In this document: piece after piece, positions 49,131-56,616 of the stretch
How the letters are laid out: every line of letters begins with the position of its first letter
Numbering within the stretch: the first letter of the stretch is position 1
NCBI GenBank assembly: GCA_002722175.1
Contig: PBKU01000044.1
Coordinates: 1 to 56,616, forward strand
DNA: 56,616 nucleotides
Direction of reading: 5' to 3'
DNA from: Magnetovibrio sp.
Lineage (GTDB): Bacteria > Pseudomonadota > Alphaproteobacteria > Rhodospirillales > Casp-alpha2
The notes under the pieces: model-generated
Databases searched by the model: none
Told to the model about the DNA's origin: nothing
Seen by the model: only the letters and a program-made list of their open reading frames with translations
Made by a program: the position numbers and the translations under genes

Positions 49131-50234
49131 CTATGGTTTTTTATAGAACGATTTTAAAAAGTCATTTAGATTGCCTTCCTCTAAATATTTTATTCCTAGG
49201 TATCCTCCAGCAAAAATTGATAACAATGCTATTATCGAACCAACGGAAAGAGTAGAAATCCCTGAGATTCCTTGACCAACCGTGCATCCAAGTGCCATGA
49301 TCCCACCTATACCCATTGCTGCTCCACCAGTTAAGTGACGAACCATATCCAAAGTGTCTGAGAATCCTTCAACCTGAAAAGTACCGCGGGATTTTGCGAT
49401 TATGAAGGACCCGAAAATCACCCCGGCGACTGATGCGATTCCAAAATTTATAGTCGAACCCGTAAAGGTCATTAGATATTGCAGGCTATCAGCAGTTGGA
49501 TTAACAAAAGTCAATGAAGTTAGCGGAGTTGGCTCGAACTCGTCATAACCTAAAACTCCAGTTATTAGCCATCCTATCGAGATAAGCGTTCCAATAATAA
49601 CTCCGCTCGCTATATTATCTGCTGAGTTTCGAAATTCAGAATTCTTGAAGCAGAATATAAATATGGCGCAAACAACACCAACAGTTAATAGTGTGCGAAT
49701 TGCTTCAGGGGCCGAATTTGTAAATACAGTTATGAGCTCAGGTATTCCCTGTGTGGATGCGCCAAGTATAGACAAATCTACACTGGTCTTTTTTTCAATC
49801 TCTACTCTTATCACACCAATAATGCCACGCAATGTCATGTAGGCAAAAAATCCCATCGTAAATATTACAATTAAAGATTTAAGGTTTCCGGCGCCAGCTC
49901 GCACTAATGCCTTGTTACCGCAACCACCCGAGATAGTCATCCCAAAGCCAAATAACAAGCCTCCAAGTATTGCGCCGAACCACCCAAGGTTTTTCGTTAG
50001 ATATATTGAAGAATGTAAATTGATTAATCCTGTAAGGTGAAATATTTGGCTTAGGGCTACCGATATAGCGATCGCCAACATCCAGGCTCGGAAACGATTC
50101 CAATTTTGCATTAAAACAATATCTGAAATTGCCCCCATAGTGCAGAAGTTAGTTTTTTGAGCCGTGGCCCCAAAAATAGTTCCAACAAAAAAACCGCAGA
50201 TTGCAACCGTATAAGCAGTGGTGGTTTCTAGCAT
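49131..50234 (-). CDS. YeeE/YedE-family sulfur-compound transporter
   Basis: A 367-aa membrane protein with about ten TM segments. Conserved Cys motifs: TISGGCGNKALVRAGAGN and ALGCTVGQGISG, the pair that forms the thiosulfate path in TsuA. It is divergent from tusA, the usual partner of this family, so it probably imports thiosulfate or another sulfane-sulfur species for the TusA-DsrEFH relay. Confidence 0.87.
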   Translation of the reverse strand: MLETTTAYTVAICGFFVGTIFGATAQKTNFCTMGAISDIVLMQNWNRFRAWMLAIAISVALSQIFHLTGLINLHSSIYLTKNLGWFGAILGGLLFGFGMTISGGCGNKALVRAGAGNLKSLIVIFTMGFFAYMTLRGIIGVIRVEIEKKTSVDLSILGASTQGIPELITVFTNSAPEAIRTLLTVGVVCAIFIFCFKNSEFRNSADNIASGVIIGTLISIGWLITGVLGYDEFEPTPLTSLTFVNPTADSLQYLMTFTGSTINFGIASVAGVIFGSFIIAKSRGTFQVEGFSDTLDMVRHLTGGAAMGIGGIMALGCTVGQGISGISTLSVGSIIALLSIFAGGYLGIKYLEEGNLNDFLKSFYKKP

Positions 50235-50410
50235 GGGACGTTCAGTTAAATCCAGAATAGTTAATTATAGGTAACACAGTCTTTATTTATAGTGGGTACA
50301 TATTTTGTCCAAATTTAAAAAAAAGTCTAGGATTGCTGTACTTAATTTTTTGAATGTTGATTTCCCAACTGTAGTCAAAAAAGAAATTTGGTAAGTTTTA
50401 TTTCTTGCTG

Positions 50411-50443
50411 TATTCTTGCAAGAATAGCAACAAACTTTGTTGC
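50411..50443. promoter_or_regulatory. Two adjacent perfect palindromes upstream of tusA
   Basis: TATTCTTGCAAGAATA (50411-50426, 8-0-8) is followed at once by GCAACAAA-C-TTTGTTGC (50427-50443, 8-1-8). They end 30 bases before the tusA ATG, between divergent transporter and tusA genes. Operators for one or two dimeric regulators are likely. Confidence 0.55.
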
Positions 50444-50473
50444 GGTAAGGTAAAAAAAGATAAGGGAAATATT

Positions 50474-50701
50474 ATGGCAACCGAAACTCTGGATACTAAA
50501 GGGCTTAATTGCCCAATGCCCGTATTGAAAGCAAAAAAATCTATAAAAAGTCTTAATGTTGGTGATACCCTTGAAGTTCTTGGAACAGATCCAGGTTCGG
50601 TAAAAGATTTTGAAGCATTTTGCAGCGCTACTGGCCACAAATTACTAGAGTCGAATAGTGCTGGCGACGGAATATACAGATTTTTAATCGAGAAAAGTTA
50701 A
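50474..50701 (+). CDS. tusA: TusA sulfur-carrier protein
   Basis: A 75-aa protein with the signature LNCPMPVLKAKKSIK; Cys13 carries the persulfide. It hands sulfur to DsrEFH in the cytoplasm. ATG 50474 with TAAGGGAAAT upstream is chosen over a longer frame that would cover the palindromes. No rhd or dsrE2 gene accompanies it here. Confidence 0.94.
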   Translation: MATETLDTKGLNCPMPVLKAKKSIKSLNVGDTLEVLGTDPGSVKDFEAFCSATGHKLLESNSAGDGIYRFLIEKS

Positions 50702-50743
50702 GCAATTTATAAAATTAATCTTGGTTAGGTTAGTATAAAATCG

Positions 50744-53065
50744 GTGTTATTCGAACTTAGTCTTTTTAACTCACTTGGTTGGATTATTGTTTTATTGGCA
50801 GCGATTGCCTCGTTGGTGGTCATTGCTATATTCAAAAATCCAACACTTGTTAAAAAAGGTTCAGTTCAAAAGGACAAAGATGTTTCCTTCGGCTATCACA
50901 TAAATCAAATAATTAGCATACATCCTGATGGGGTGTACGGTTGGAATTATGTTTTTCGCAGTGAAATGCATAATGTGGAATTTGCTAAAATTTTAGGATT
51001 TCCAGCGAATGCCCAACTCCATTATCATAATCTCAAGGAAAAATTTTATGGAGGTCCTCTCCAAAGTTTTGAAGAGGCAATGTCATCTCTAAAAGCCGAT
51101 GGTAAATCCTTTAGTATTAGGTTAGAGAGTTTTGATTTTGTGTATCATATAAACGGCTTCCGACTGAACACGAGTGATCACAAACCACTTGCTGATTTGA
51201 TTTTATTGAGGAAAGACGAAAACAACATAAAAACGAGTTTGAATAAAAACAGGCCTGAGGTTAACGATCAACATTTGGTCACGTTATTAAATGCCCTTCC
51301 TATTCCGTTGTGGATTCGGGATAACACTAGGAGTGTTGCGTTCAAAAATGAAAAGGCTAAAAACATTCCAATGTTCGGTGGAAAAAGCACTCCTCATCGC
51401 CCTAACGAGACAGGTGCAGCAAAGGCGGGCAGAAAAATGACAGAAGCTAACCTGCGTGTTACTGAGGTGCCTTTTGCCTATTCGAAGTTCAAAGGGTCAT
51501 TAGCTATTGGTATCCCTTTGTCTGAGGCAACCAATAGCGAGCCCGAGTATGATTTAAACTTAAAAGCAGTTCTTAAAAGAATTAGGCTAGCTGTTTGCAT
51601 TTTTGGCCCTAACGGGAATATCAGTGTATTTAATGATTCCTTTTTGGAGTTGTGGGGATTAGAGCCGGGGTGGTTAAAGACACAACCAAGCATGAGAAAT
51701 TTTCTTGAGCGCCTCAGGGATTTAAGAAATTTGCCTGAAGTTCCGGATTTTTCTTTATTTAGGGATGCTGAAATAACACGTCTTTCAGAGGGTATTTCGG
51801 GAAATGATATGTTGCATCTACCAGATGGGCGTACAATTAGCCGCTGTTGGCACCCGGATCTTCAGGGAGGCCTAATATTTTCTTTTGAAGATGTTTCAGG
51901 AAAATTGAGTCTTGAACGGTCAATAAAATCGTTAGACGCTGTTCAACGTACAACGATTGATAACCTCCCCGAGGGGATAGCTGCATTTGGTCAAGATGGG
52001 CGGCTAACAATTTTTAATCCTGAATTTTGCCGTTTGTGGAATGTTTCAGCAGAAGATCTATCTATAGGATTATCTGTAAACGAAGTAGTGCAGATCATGC
52101 GGCCTCTTCTCCCAGAAGAAGATATCTGGGCTGGAGCCACCGAGGCGATTGCAGCGAATCTGCTTATACGTGAATTTCGTTCTGGACGCATTGATCTAGT
52201 TAATGGCAGCGTTTTACAGTATTCACACATACCTTTGCCAGATGGTGCAAAATTAATTAGCTATTTGGACATTACCGATTCAACACGGGTCGAAGATGCT
52301 TTGCGTGACCGAGCCCGAGCATTAGTTGAGGCTAATCGGCTGAAATCCGAGTTTATTGCTAATGTATCGTTTGAAATTAGAACGCCCTTAAACACAATTG
52401 TTGGCTTTTCTGAGATGCTTAAGCAGGAATACTTTGGAGAATTAAACCATCGGCAAAAGGAATATGCCCAAGGTATTATTGAGACGTCTAGGGGGTTAAC
52501 AAAAATCGTATCTGATATTATGGAGCTTACTTCAATTGAGGCGGGGCTTGAAGAGTTAGATGTGGGGAGCATCGATTTGCATGCTCTTCTTGCAGAAAGT
52601 TTGAGCCGGTTAAAAGAGCGTATTCAGCAGAATAGTTTAAAGCTTGAATTTGATTGTTCGCCGAATATTGGCCGGATAGTTGGAGATGAAAAACGATTAT
52701 TGCAAGTTGTGTATAATTTGTTGTCAAATGCCATAAATTTTTCACCACGGTATGGGGTGGTTTGTTTAAAAGGAGAGCGCTTAAAAGATACGGTTGTCAT
52801 ATCTGTCTCTGATAATGGCATCGGGATACAAAAAGTTGATCGTGAGCGGGTTCTCCAACCATTTCAAGTTGGCTCTGGACCTCGGACGGGAGTAGGGTTA
52901 GGCTTAACCCTTGCTCGAAATTTCTTGAATTTGCACAATGGATTCCTTGAGATTACTCCAGCTTCCCCCCGAGGTACTGTGGTTCGCTGCACCTTGCCGA
53001 TTGATCCGACGGTAATTCCTGACGAGGGCCAAGTGTTGTCTAGGCTAGATGATGAGAAAAGATAA
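50744..53065 (+). CDS. PAS/histidine-kinase-like protein lacking the phospho-accepting His
   Basis: A 773-aa membrane-attached protein: one TM near residues 11-30, two or three PAS-like domains (about 290-510), a dimerisation helix region, and a C-terminal HATPase domain. The H-box reads NVSFEIRTPLNTIVGFSEML: residue 543 is Phe (codon TTT) where kinases have His. The N-box (VVYNLLSNAINFSP), G1 (VSDNGIGI) and G2 (GVGLGL) are intact. It resembles an alphaproteobacterial DivL-like group in which the His is Tyr. The start is GTG 50744. It lies between tusA and leuC, without a response regulator. Confidence 0.85.
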   Translation: MLFELSLFNSLGWIIVLLAAIASLVVIAIFKNPTLVKKGSVQKDKDVSFGYHINQIISIHPDGVYGWNYVFRSEMHNVEFAKILGFPANAQLHYHNLKEKFYGGPLQSFEEAMSSLKADGKSFSIRLESFDFVYHINGFRLNTSDHKPLADLILLRKDENNIKTSLNKNRPEVNDQHLVTLLNALPIPLWIRDNTRSVAFKNEKAKNIPMFGGKSTPHRPNETGAAKAGRKMTEANLRVTEVPFAYSKFKGSLAIGIPLSEATNSEPEYDLNLKAVLKRIRLAVCIFGPNGNISVFNDSFLELWGLEPGWLKTQPSMRNFLERLRDLRNLPEVPDFSLFRDAEITRLSEGISGNDMLHLPDGRTISRCWHPDLQGGLIFSFEDVSGKLSLERSIKSLDAVQRTTIDNLPEGIAAFGQDGRLTIFNPEFCRLWNVSAEDLSIGLSVNEVVQIMRPLLPEEDIWAGATEAIAANLLIREFRSGRIDLVNGSVLQYSHIPLPDGAKLISYLDITDSTRVEDALRDRARALVEANRLKSEFIANVSFEIRTPLNTIVGFSEMLKQEYFGELNHRQKEYAQGIIETSRGLTKIVSDIMELTSIEAGLEELDVGSIDLHALLAESLSRLKERIQQNSLKLEFDCSPNIGRIVGDEKRLLQVVYNLLSNAINFSPRYGVVCLKGERLKDTVVISVSDNGIGIQKVDRERVLQPFQVGSGPRTGVGLGLTLARNFLNLHNGFLEITPASPRGTVVRCTLPIDPTVIPDEGQVLSRLDDEKR

Positions 53066-53130
53066 TAGTAAGAAGAATTTTATGTATACCAATACGAGTT
53101 TAGACAATCATGGCCCTTTTTTCTAATTGA

Positions 53131-54549
53131 TCAATTGTCATTTGTCGAAAAGTCCCGGACATCTGCTATATAGCCTTTGATGGCTGCAGCCGCAGCCATC
53201 GCTGGACTTACTAGGTGTGTGCGGGAATTATAGCCTTGGCGACTTTTGAAGTTTCGATTTGATGTTGAAGCACATCTTTCTTGAGATTCTAATTTATCGT
53301 CATTCATAGCAAGGCACATCGAGCAACCAGGTTGACGCCACTCAAAGCCAGCTTCAAGAAAAACTTTGTCTAAGCCTTCCTGTTCAGCCTGATCCTTGAC
53401 TAAGCCCGACCCTGGTACTATTAAAGCCCGAACACCATTTGCGACTTTTCTTCCTTTTGCTATAGAAGCAACAGCGCGGAGATCCTCAATTCTACCATTT
53501 GTACATGAGCCAATAAATGCGGCGTCGATCTTAATATCGGTCATATTCATTCCTGGTTTAAGTCCCATGTAATCTAGTGATTGTTTTACTGATTCTTTCT
53601 TTCCTAAGTCATCAAAGTCTGAGGGAAAAGGAACAGTGCCATTAACAGGCGCTACATCTTCAGGGCTTGTTCCCCATGTCACTTGTGGAACGATTTCCGA
53701 AACATCTAAGGTTATCTCCTTATCATACTGAGAGTCTCTATCACTCGACAGTGTTTTCCAGTAATCCAACGATGTTTCCCAATCCGCACCTTTTGGGGAC
53801 ATTGGTCGACCTTTTAAATATTCAAATGTAATATTGTCTGGAGCAATCAATCCTGCTCTTGCGCCCGCTTCGATAGTCATATTGCAAACAGTCATTCTGC
53901 CTTCCATCGAAAGGTCCGTGATCGTTTTTCCCGCGTATTCAATAACATGGCCCGTCCCCCCTGCGGTTCCAATTTTGGCTATTAATGCGAGAATAAGATC
54001 CTTAGCGGTACATGCTTGGGGAAGGGTGCCCATGACGGAAATTCGCATATTTTTCAAGTTTGATTGGAGAAGGGTTTGTGTTGCTAAGACATGTTCAACC
54101 TCAGAAGTTCCAATCCCAAATGCTAGCGCACCGAACGCGCCGTGGGTTGCCGTGTGGCTGTCCCCGCAAACTATCGTTGTTCCTGGTAGCGTAAACCCTT
54201 GTTCCGGTCCGATAATATGGACAATCCCTTGGCGCAAGTCTTGTACGTCAAATAATGGAACACCAAAGTTTTTGCAATTCTCTTGTAGCATTTCAACCTG
54301 AATACGACTTTCATCGTTTTCGATATTTCCGCCCCGCTCTGTGGTTGGTACATTGTGGTCGGGTACAGCTAAGGTCAAATCTGGGCGACGAACTTTACGT
54401 CCAGATAGTGCTAACCCTTCAAACGCTTGCGGGCTTGTAACTTCATGGACCAAGTGTCGGTCAATATAAATTAAACAGGTACCATCTTCCTGGGTATTCA
54501 CTAGGTGTGAGTCCCAGATTTTGTCAAAAAGCGTCTTAGCCTTGGCCAT
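53131..54549 (-). CDS. leuC: 3-isopropylmalate dehydratase large subunit
   Basis: The 472-aa aconitase-family enzyme of leucine synthesis. Cluster cysteines lie in FIGSCTNGR and [11 protein letters not shown], with [20 protein letters not shown] upstream. Placement after rplS is the common alphaproteobacterial order; leuD and leuB are not in the window. Confidence 0.96.
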   Translation of the reverse strand: MAKAKTLFDKIWDSHLVNTQEDGTCLIYIDRHLVHEVTSPQAFEGLALSGRKVRRPDLTLAVPDHNVPTTERGGNIENDESRIQVEMLQENCKNFGVPLFDVQDLRQGIVHIIGPEQGFTLPGTTIVCGDSHTATHGAFGALAFGIGTSEVEHVLATQTLLQSNLKNMRISVMGTLPQACTAKDLILALIAKIGTAGGTGHVIEYAGKTITDLSMEGRMTVCNMTIEAGARAGLIAPDNITFEYLKGRPMSPKGADWETSLDYWKTLSSDRDSQYDKEITLDVSEIVPQVTWGTSPEDVAPVNGTVPFPSDFDDLGKKESVKQSLDYMGLKPGMNMTDIKIDAAFIGSCTNGRIEDLRAVASIAKGRKVANGVRALIVPGSGLVKDQAEQEGLDKVFLEAGFEWRQPGCSMCLAMNDDKLESQERCASTSNRNFKSRQGYNSRTHLVSPAMAAAAAIKGYIADVRDFSTNDN

Positions 54550-54661
54550 AAACCTCTCCGAAAAAATTGCTAGCTCAATGTTCTGCCACTTGTGCTTGCA
54601 AGACCAGTATTAAGTAATCTGTTTAACACATACCATATTAATTTGTGAGAAAAAAATAGCA

Positions 54662-55138
54662 TTATTCAGATTCTGCGTTTTCAGCAGTTTTCGGTTTAGC
54701 TTTTTCAGGTGCAGCCGGTTCAGACACTGGCGGACTAGTTGAACTTTTCTTTGTTCCCGTCGCCAGTTTTGCAGCATATCCGGCTTTCTTTTCCGCAATA
54801 CGTGCTGCTTTGCCTCGCCGATCACGCAGGTAATACAGCTTTGCCCTTCTGACATCACCATGCCGGATCACTTTGATGGATTCTATATTGGGAGAATATA
54901 GTGGAAATACACGCTCAACTCCTTCACCATATGAAATTTTCCGAACAGTGAAAGCTGAATTAATTCCAGCATTACGACGGGCTATGCATACTCCCTCAAA
55001 GGATTGAACTCGTTCACGAGTTCCTTCTACAACTTTAACATTAACACGCAACGAATCCCCTGCAAAAAATTCGGGAGGATTGTTCTCTTTCTTTAGACCG
55101 TCATTATATTTTTTTTCTAGTTTTTGAATCGTGTCCAT
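54662..55138 (-). CDS. rplS: 50S ribosomal protein L19 with C-terminal extension
   Basis: The L19 core covers residues about 1-115 ([61 protein letters not shown]). A 40-residue Ala/Lys/Pro/Glu-rich tail follows. ATG 55138 is chosen; a frame extending to 55297 overlaps trmD and is rejected. Confidence 0.97.
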   Translation of the reverse strand: MDTIQKLEKKYNDGLKKENNPPEFFAGDSLRVNVKVVEGTRERVQSFEGVCIARRNAGINSAFTVRKISYGEGVERVFPLYSPNIESIKVIRHGDVRRAKLYYLRDRRGKAARIAEKKAGYAAKLATGTKKSSTSPPVSEPAAPEKAKPKTAENAESE

Positions 55139-55155
55139 ATGTAATTCCTTTGTTA

Positions 55156-55878
55156 TTACGAATGTCGGCCTAAGTAATCTTCCCATAAATCGGGGCGACG
55201 CGTTTTTGTAATCTCTTTCGATCGTGACAAACGCCAATCTTGGATTTTTTTGTGGTTCCCTGAAACCAGGGTTTCTGGCACTTGTTGACCTTGCCATTCT
55301 TGTGGCCGTGTATACTGTGGATATTCAAGTAACCCATCTTTAAAGCTTTCCTCTTTTAATGAGCTAGGGTCACCTATCACTCCGGGCAAAAGACGGACAC
55401 AGGCGTCAACCAAAGCAATTGCAGCGGGTTCGCCCCCTGACAAAATATAATCACCAAGACTTAGTTCTTGTCCTGGAAATACTTCCATTACCCGACTATC
55501 AATGCCTTCAAAGCGCCCACATATTGCTATTAACCCCGCCCCCTCGGCAAGCTTAATAACTGTCTGCTGTGTTATTTTTTTTCCGTGTGGTGTTAAATAC
55601 ACTAATGGAAGATGTGAGGCAACTTTGCTAACTTTGCTGATACCCTCGCCAACAACGTCAGGTCGCATAACCATTCCGCTTCCGCCGCCATATGGCTTGT
55701 CATCAATTGAATGATGGGGGTCTTTTGTGAATTTCCGAAAATCCCACGTTCTCATGGCCCAAATATTGGAGGCCAGCGCCTGGCCAGCTAGTGAACACTC
55801 AAGAGGGCCGGGGAACATTTCTGGAAACGCTGTTAGTATATGTACATTCCATACTGAATTTGGCGTGTTTAGTTTCAT
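55156..55878 (-). CDS. trmD: tRNA (guanine-N1)-methyltransferase
   Basis: The 240-aa SPOUT methyltransferase making m1G37. Knot motifs: [23 protein letters not shown]-like [13 protein letters not shown], and [22 protein letters not shown]. The gene sits between rimM (15-base gap) and rplS (17-base gap), as in most bacteria. Confidence 0.97.
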   Translation of the reverse strand: MKLNTPNSVWNVHILTAFPEMFPGPLECSLAGQALASNIWAMRTWDFRKFTKDPHHSIDDKPYGGGSGMVMRPDVVGEGISKVSKVASHLPLVYLTPHGKKITQQTVIKLAEGAGLIAICGRFEGIDSRVMEVFPGQELSLGDYILSGGEPAAIALVDACVRLLPGVIGDPSSLKEESFKDGLLEYPQYTRPQEWQGQQVPETLVSGNHKKIQDWRLSRSKEITKTRRPDLWEDYLGRHS

Positions 55879-55893
55879 TTTTTCCTGTGCTTG

Positions 55894-56394
55894 TCAAATT
55901 TCTAATGGAGGTTTGACAACAACTCTTTTCCTTTTGAGGTCTACTTCCGGTACTGTTTCCATAGCAAATGAAACCATCATGCCGTTAGACAGCTCCAAAA
56001 TATCCCCTGCCCCAAAATTAAGAATATTTTTGATAACACCTAACTTTTCCCCTGTTACTGTTTCAGCGCTTAGCCCTAATAAATCAAAGAAAAAAAATTC
56101 ATTTTTTTCCTTTTTGGGTAACATCGACTTTAAAATAAACAGCCGCTTCCCCTTTAGTATGTCGGAAGTATTTCTATCTTTTATTCCCGACAACCTTACT
56201 ACTAAAACGCCTTTCTTTTGGCTAACTACCTTGATGTTGAACACATGACCAAGGTCATCCATCACAGGGCCGTATGCCGCTAAGTTTTCCGGTTTTCCAG
56301 TAAAACTTTTTACTGTAACCTCACCTTTTGTACCACGCGATCCTGTAATTACGCCAACACAAATGTGATCCTCAGTAACCAATGCCGATGTCAC
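55894..56394 (-). CDS. rimM: Ribosome maturation factor RimM
   Basis: A 166-aa 16S rRNA processing factor. ICVGVITGSRGTKGEVTVKSFT is the N-terminal beta-barrel signature, and the PRC-barrel-like half has FDLLGLSAETVTGEKLGVIKN. It lies in the rpsP-rimM-trmD-rplS operon. Confidence 0.95.
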   Translation of the reverse strand: MTSALVTEDHICVGVITGSRGTKGEVTVKSFTGKPENLAAYGPVMDDLGHVFNIKVVSQKKGVLVVRLSGIKDRNTSDILKGKRLFILKSMLPKKEKNEFFFFDLLGLSAETVTGEKLGVIKNILNFGAGDILELSNGMMVSFAMETVPEVDLKRKRVVVKPPLEI

Positions 56395-56456
56395 TACTAC
56401 TATTTGACCTAATAAGAGGTCACTCCCCGTCTTCCTTCTATATATTTAACAAATAT

Positions 56457-56616
56457 CTACTTTAATTTTTCCTTTTTTATGCTTTTACCCTTTGAATTAT
56501 CTTTTGTATCAGAGGCTTTGGTAGCCACTGCTTCAGGATTTTTCTCAGCTTCCGGCTTATCCCCGGCATCAGCGGCATCGGCTGTTTTTGGGTCCTTCCC
56601 GGCTTCCGGCTTATCC
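56457..56616 (-). CDS. rpsP: 30S ribosomal protein S16, C-terminal tail only (partial)
   Basis: Fifty-three in-frame codons reach the window edge on the minus strand and end at a TAG. The peptide is low-complexity: DKPEAGKDPKTADAADAG, then DKPEAEKNPEA again, then a Lys-rich end. By position upstream of rimM it is the extended tail of S16; the S16 core lies outside the window. Confidence 0.7.
   Translation of the reverse strand, partial: DKPEAGKDPKTADAADAGDKPEAEKNPEAVATKASDTKDNSKGKSIKKEKLK

Noticed and set aside
53834-54301. 155-codon open frame on the plus strand over leuC
   Set aside because: Antisense shadow of leuC; the peptide has no recognisable domain.
55139-55297. N-terminal extension of L19
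   Set aside because: It would overlap trmD; the L19 family begins at the [10 protein letters not shown] Met at 55138.
1-56616. Insertion sequences, integrases, phage genes or CRISPR arrays
   Set aside because: No transposase motifs, long terminal repeats or regularly spaced direct repeats were seen; the tRNA at the left edge shows no adjacent integrase or duplicated 3' end.

Overview
This window looks like chromosomal DNA of an AT-rich, probably marine or free-living, sulfur-oxidising alphaproteobacterium. Three things point there. The order rpsP-rimM-trmD-rplS-leuC at the right end, with low-complexity C-terminal tails on S16 and L19, is typical of Alphaproteobacteria. The dsr genes are of the oxidative (reverse) type, with dsrEFH and dsrL. 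The APS reductase has an AprM membrane anchor, as in sulfur oxidisers. I cannot name the genus. No IS element, integrase, phage gene or CRISPR array was seen.

Left part (1-23,000), mixed accessory metabolism: tRNA-Ser(GGA), a class I photolyase, a sulfatase-like hydrolase, a phosphonate remnant (a phosphonoacetate hydrolase cut to about 90 residues, followed by an intact phosphonoacetaldehyde dehydrogenase), and a nitrogen module. That module holds a metal ureohydrolase with a His-rich insert, an AllG/DUF1116 protein, a TetR regulator, a GlnT-type ligase, a metallophosphoesterase and an APC permease. After it come a nucleotidyltransferase-like protein, an alpha/beta hydrolase with an Asp nucleophile, a flavodoxin-fold reductase, a TPR-sulfotransferase, a D-cysteine desulfhydrase-family enzyme, an orphan xdhC-mocA-coxG set and a protein made of about 23-residue repeats.

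Middle (23,000-35,000), sulfite and sulfide oxidation: aprM-aprB-aprA, apparently followed by a small NTF2-like protein and a SlyD-like FKBP; sat (ATP sulfurylase) with a CpdA-like phosphoesterase; a monohaem cytochrome convergent with flavocytochrome c sulfide dehydrogenase (fccB/soxF); an ArsR repressor with the two-Cys spacing of SqrR-type persulfide sensors; and a tight operon of a TauD-like dioxygenase, two small unknown proteins and CysG for sirohaem.

Right-centre (35,000-50,700), the sulfur core: dsrABEFHCMKLJOP, a TrpD2-like protein, dsrN, a decayed soxW, a YeeE/YedE-type transporter and tusA. Together these describe a complete route. Sulfide or stored sulfur is passed as persulfide (TusA, DsrEFH, DsrC) to DsrAB, electrons leave through DsrL and DsrMKJOP, and the sulfite goes through AprABM and Sat to sulfate with ATP formation. 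CysG and DsrN supply sirohaem or sirohaem amide.

Right end: a histidine-kinase-like protein whose phospho-accepting His is replaced by Phe, then leuC and the ribosomal protein/tRNA-modification operon, running off the window inside rpsP.
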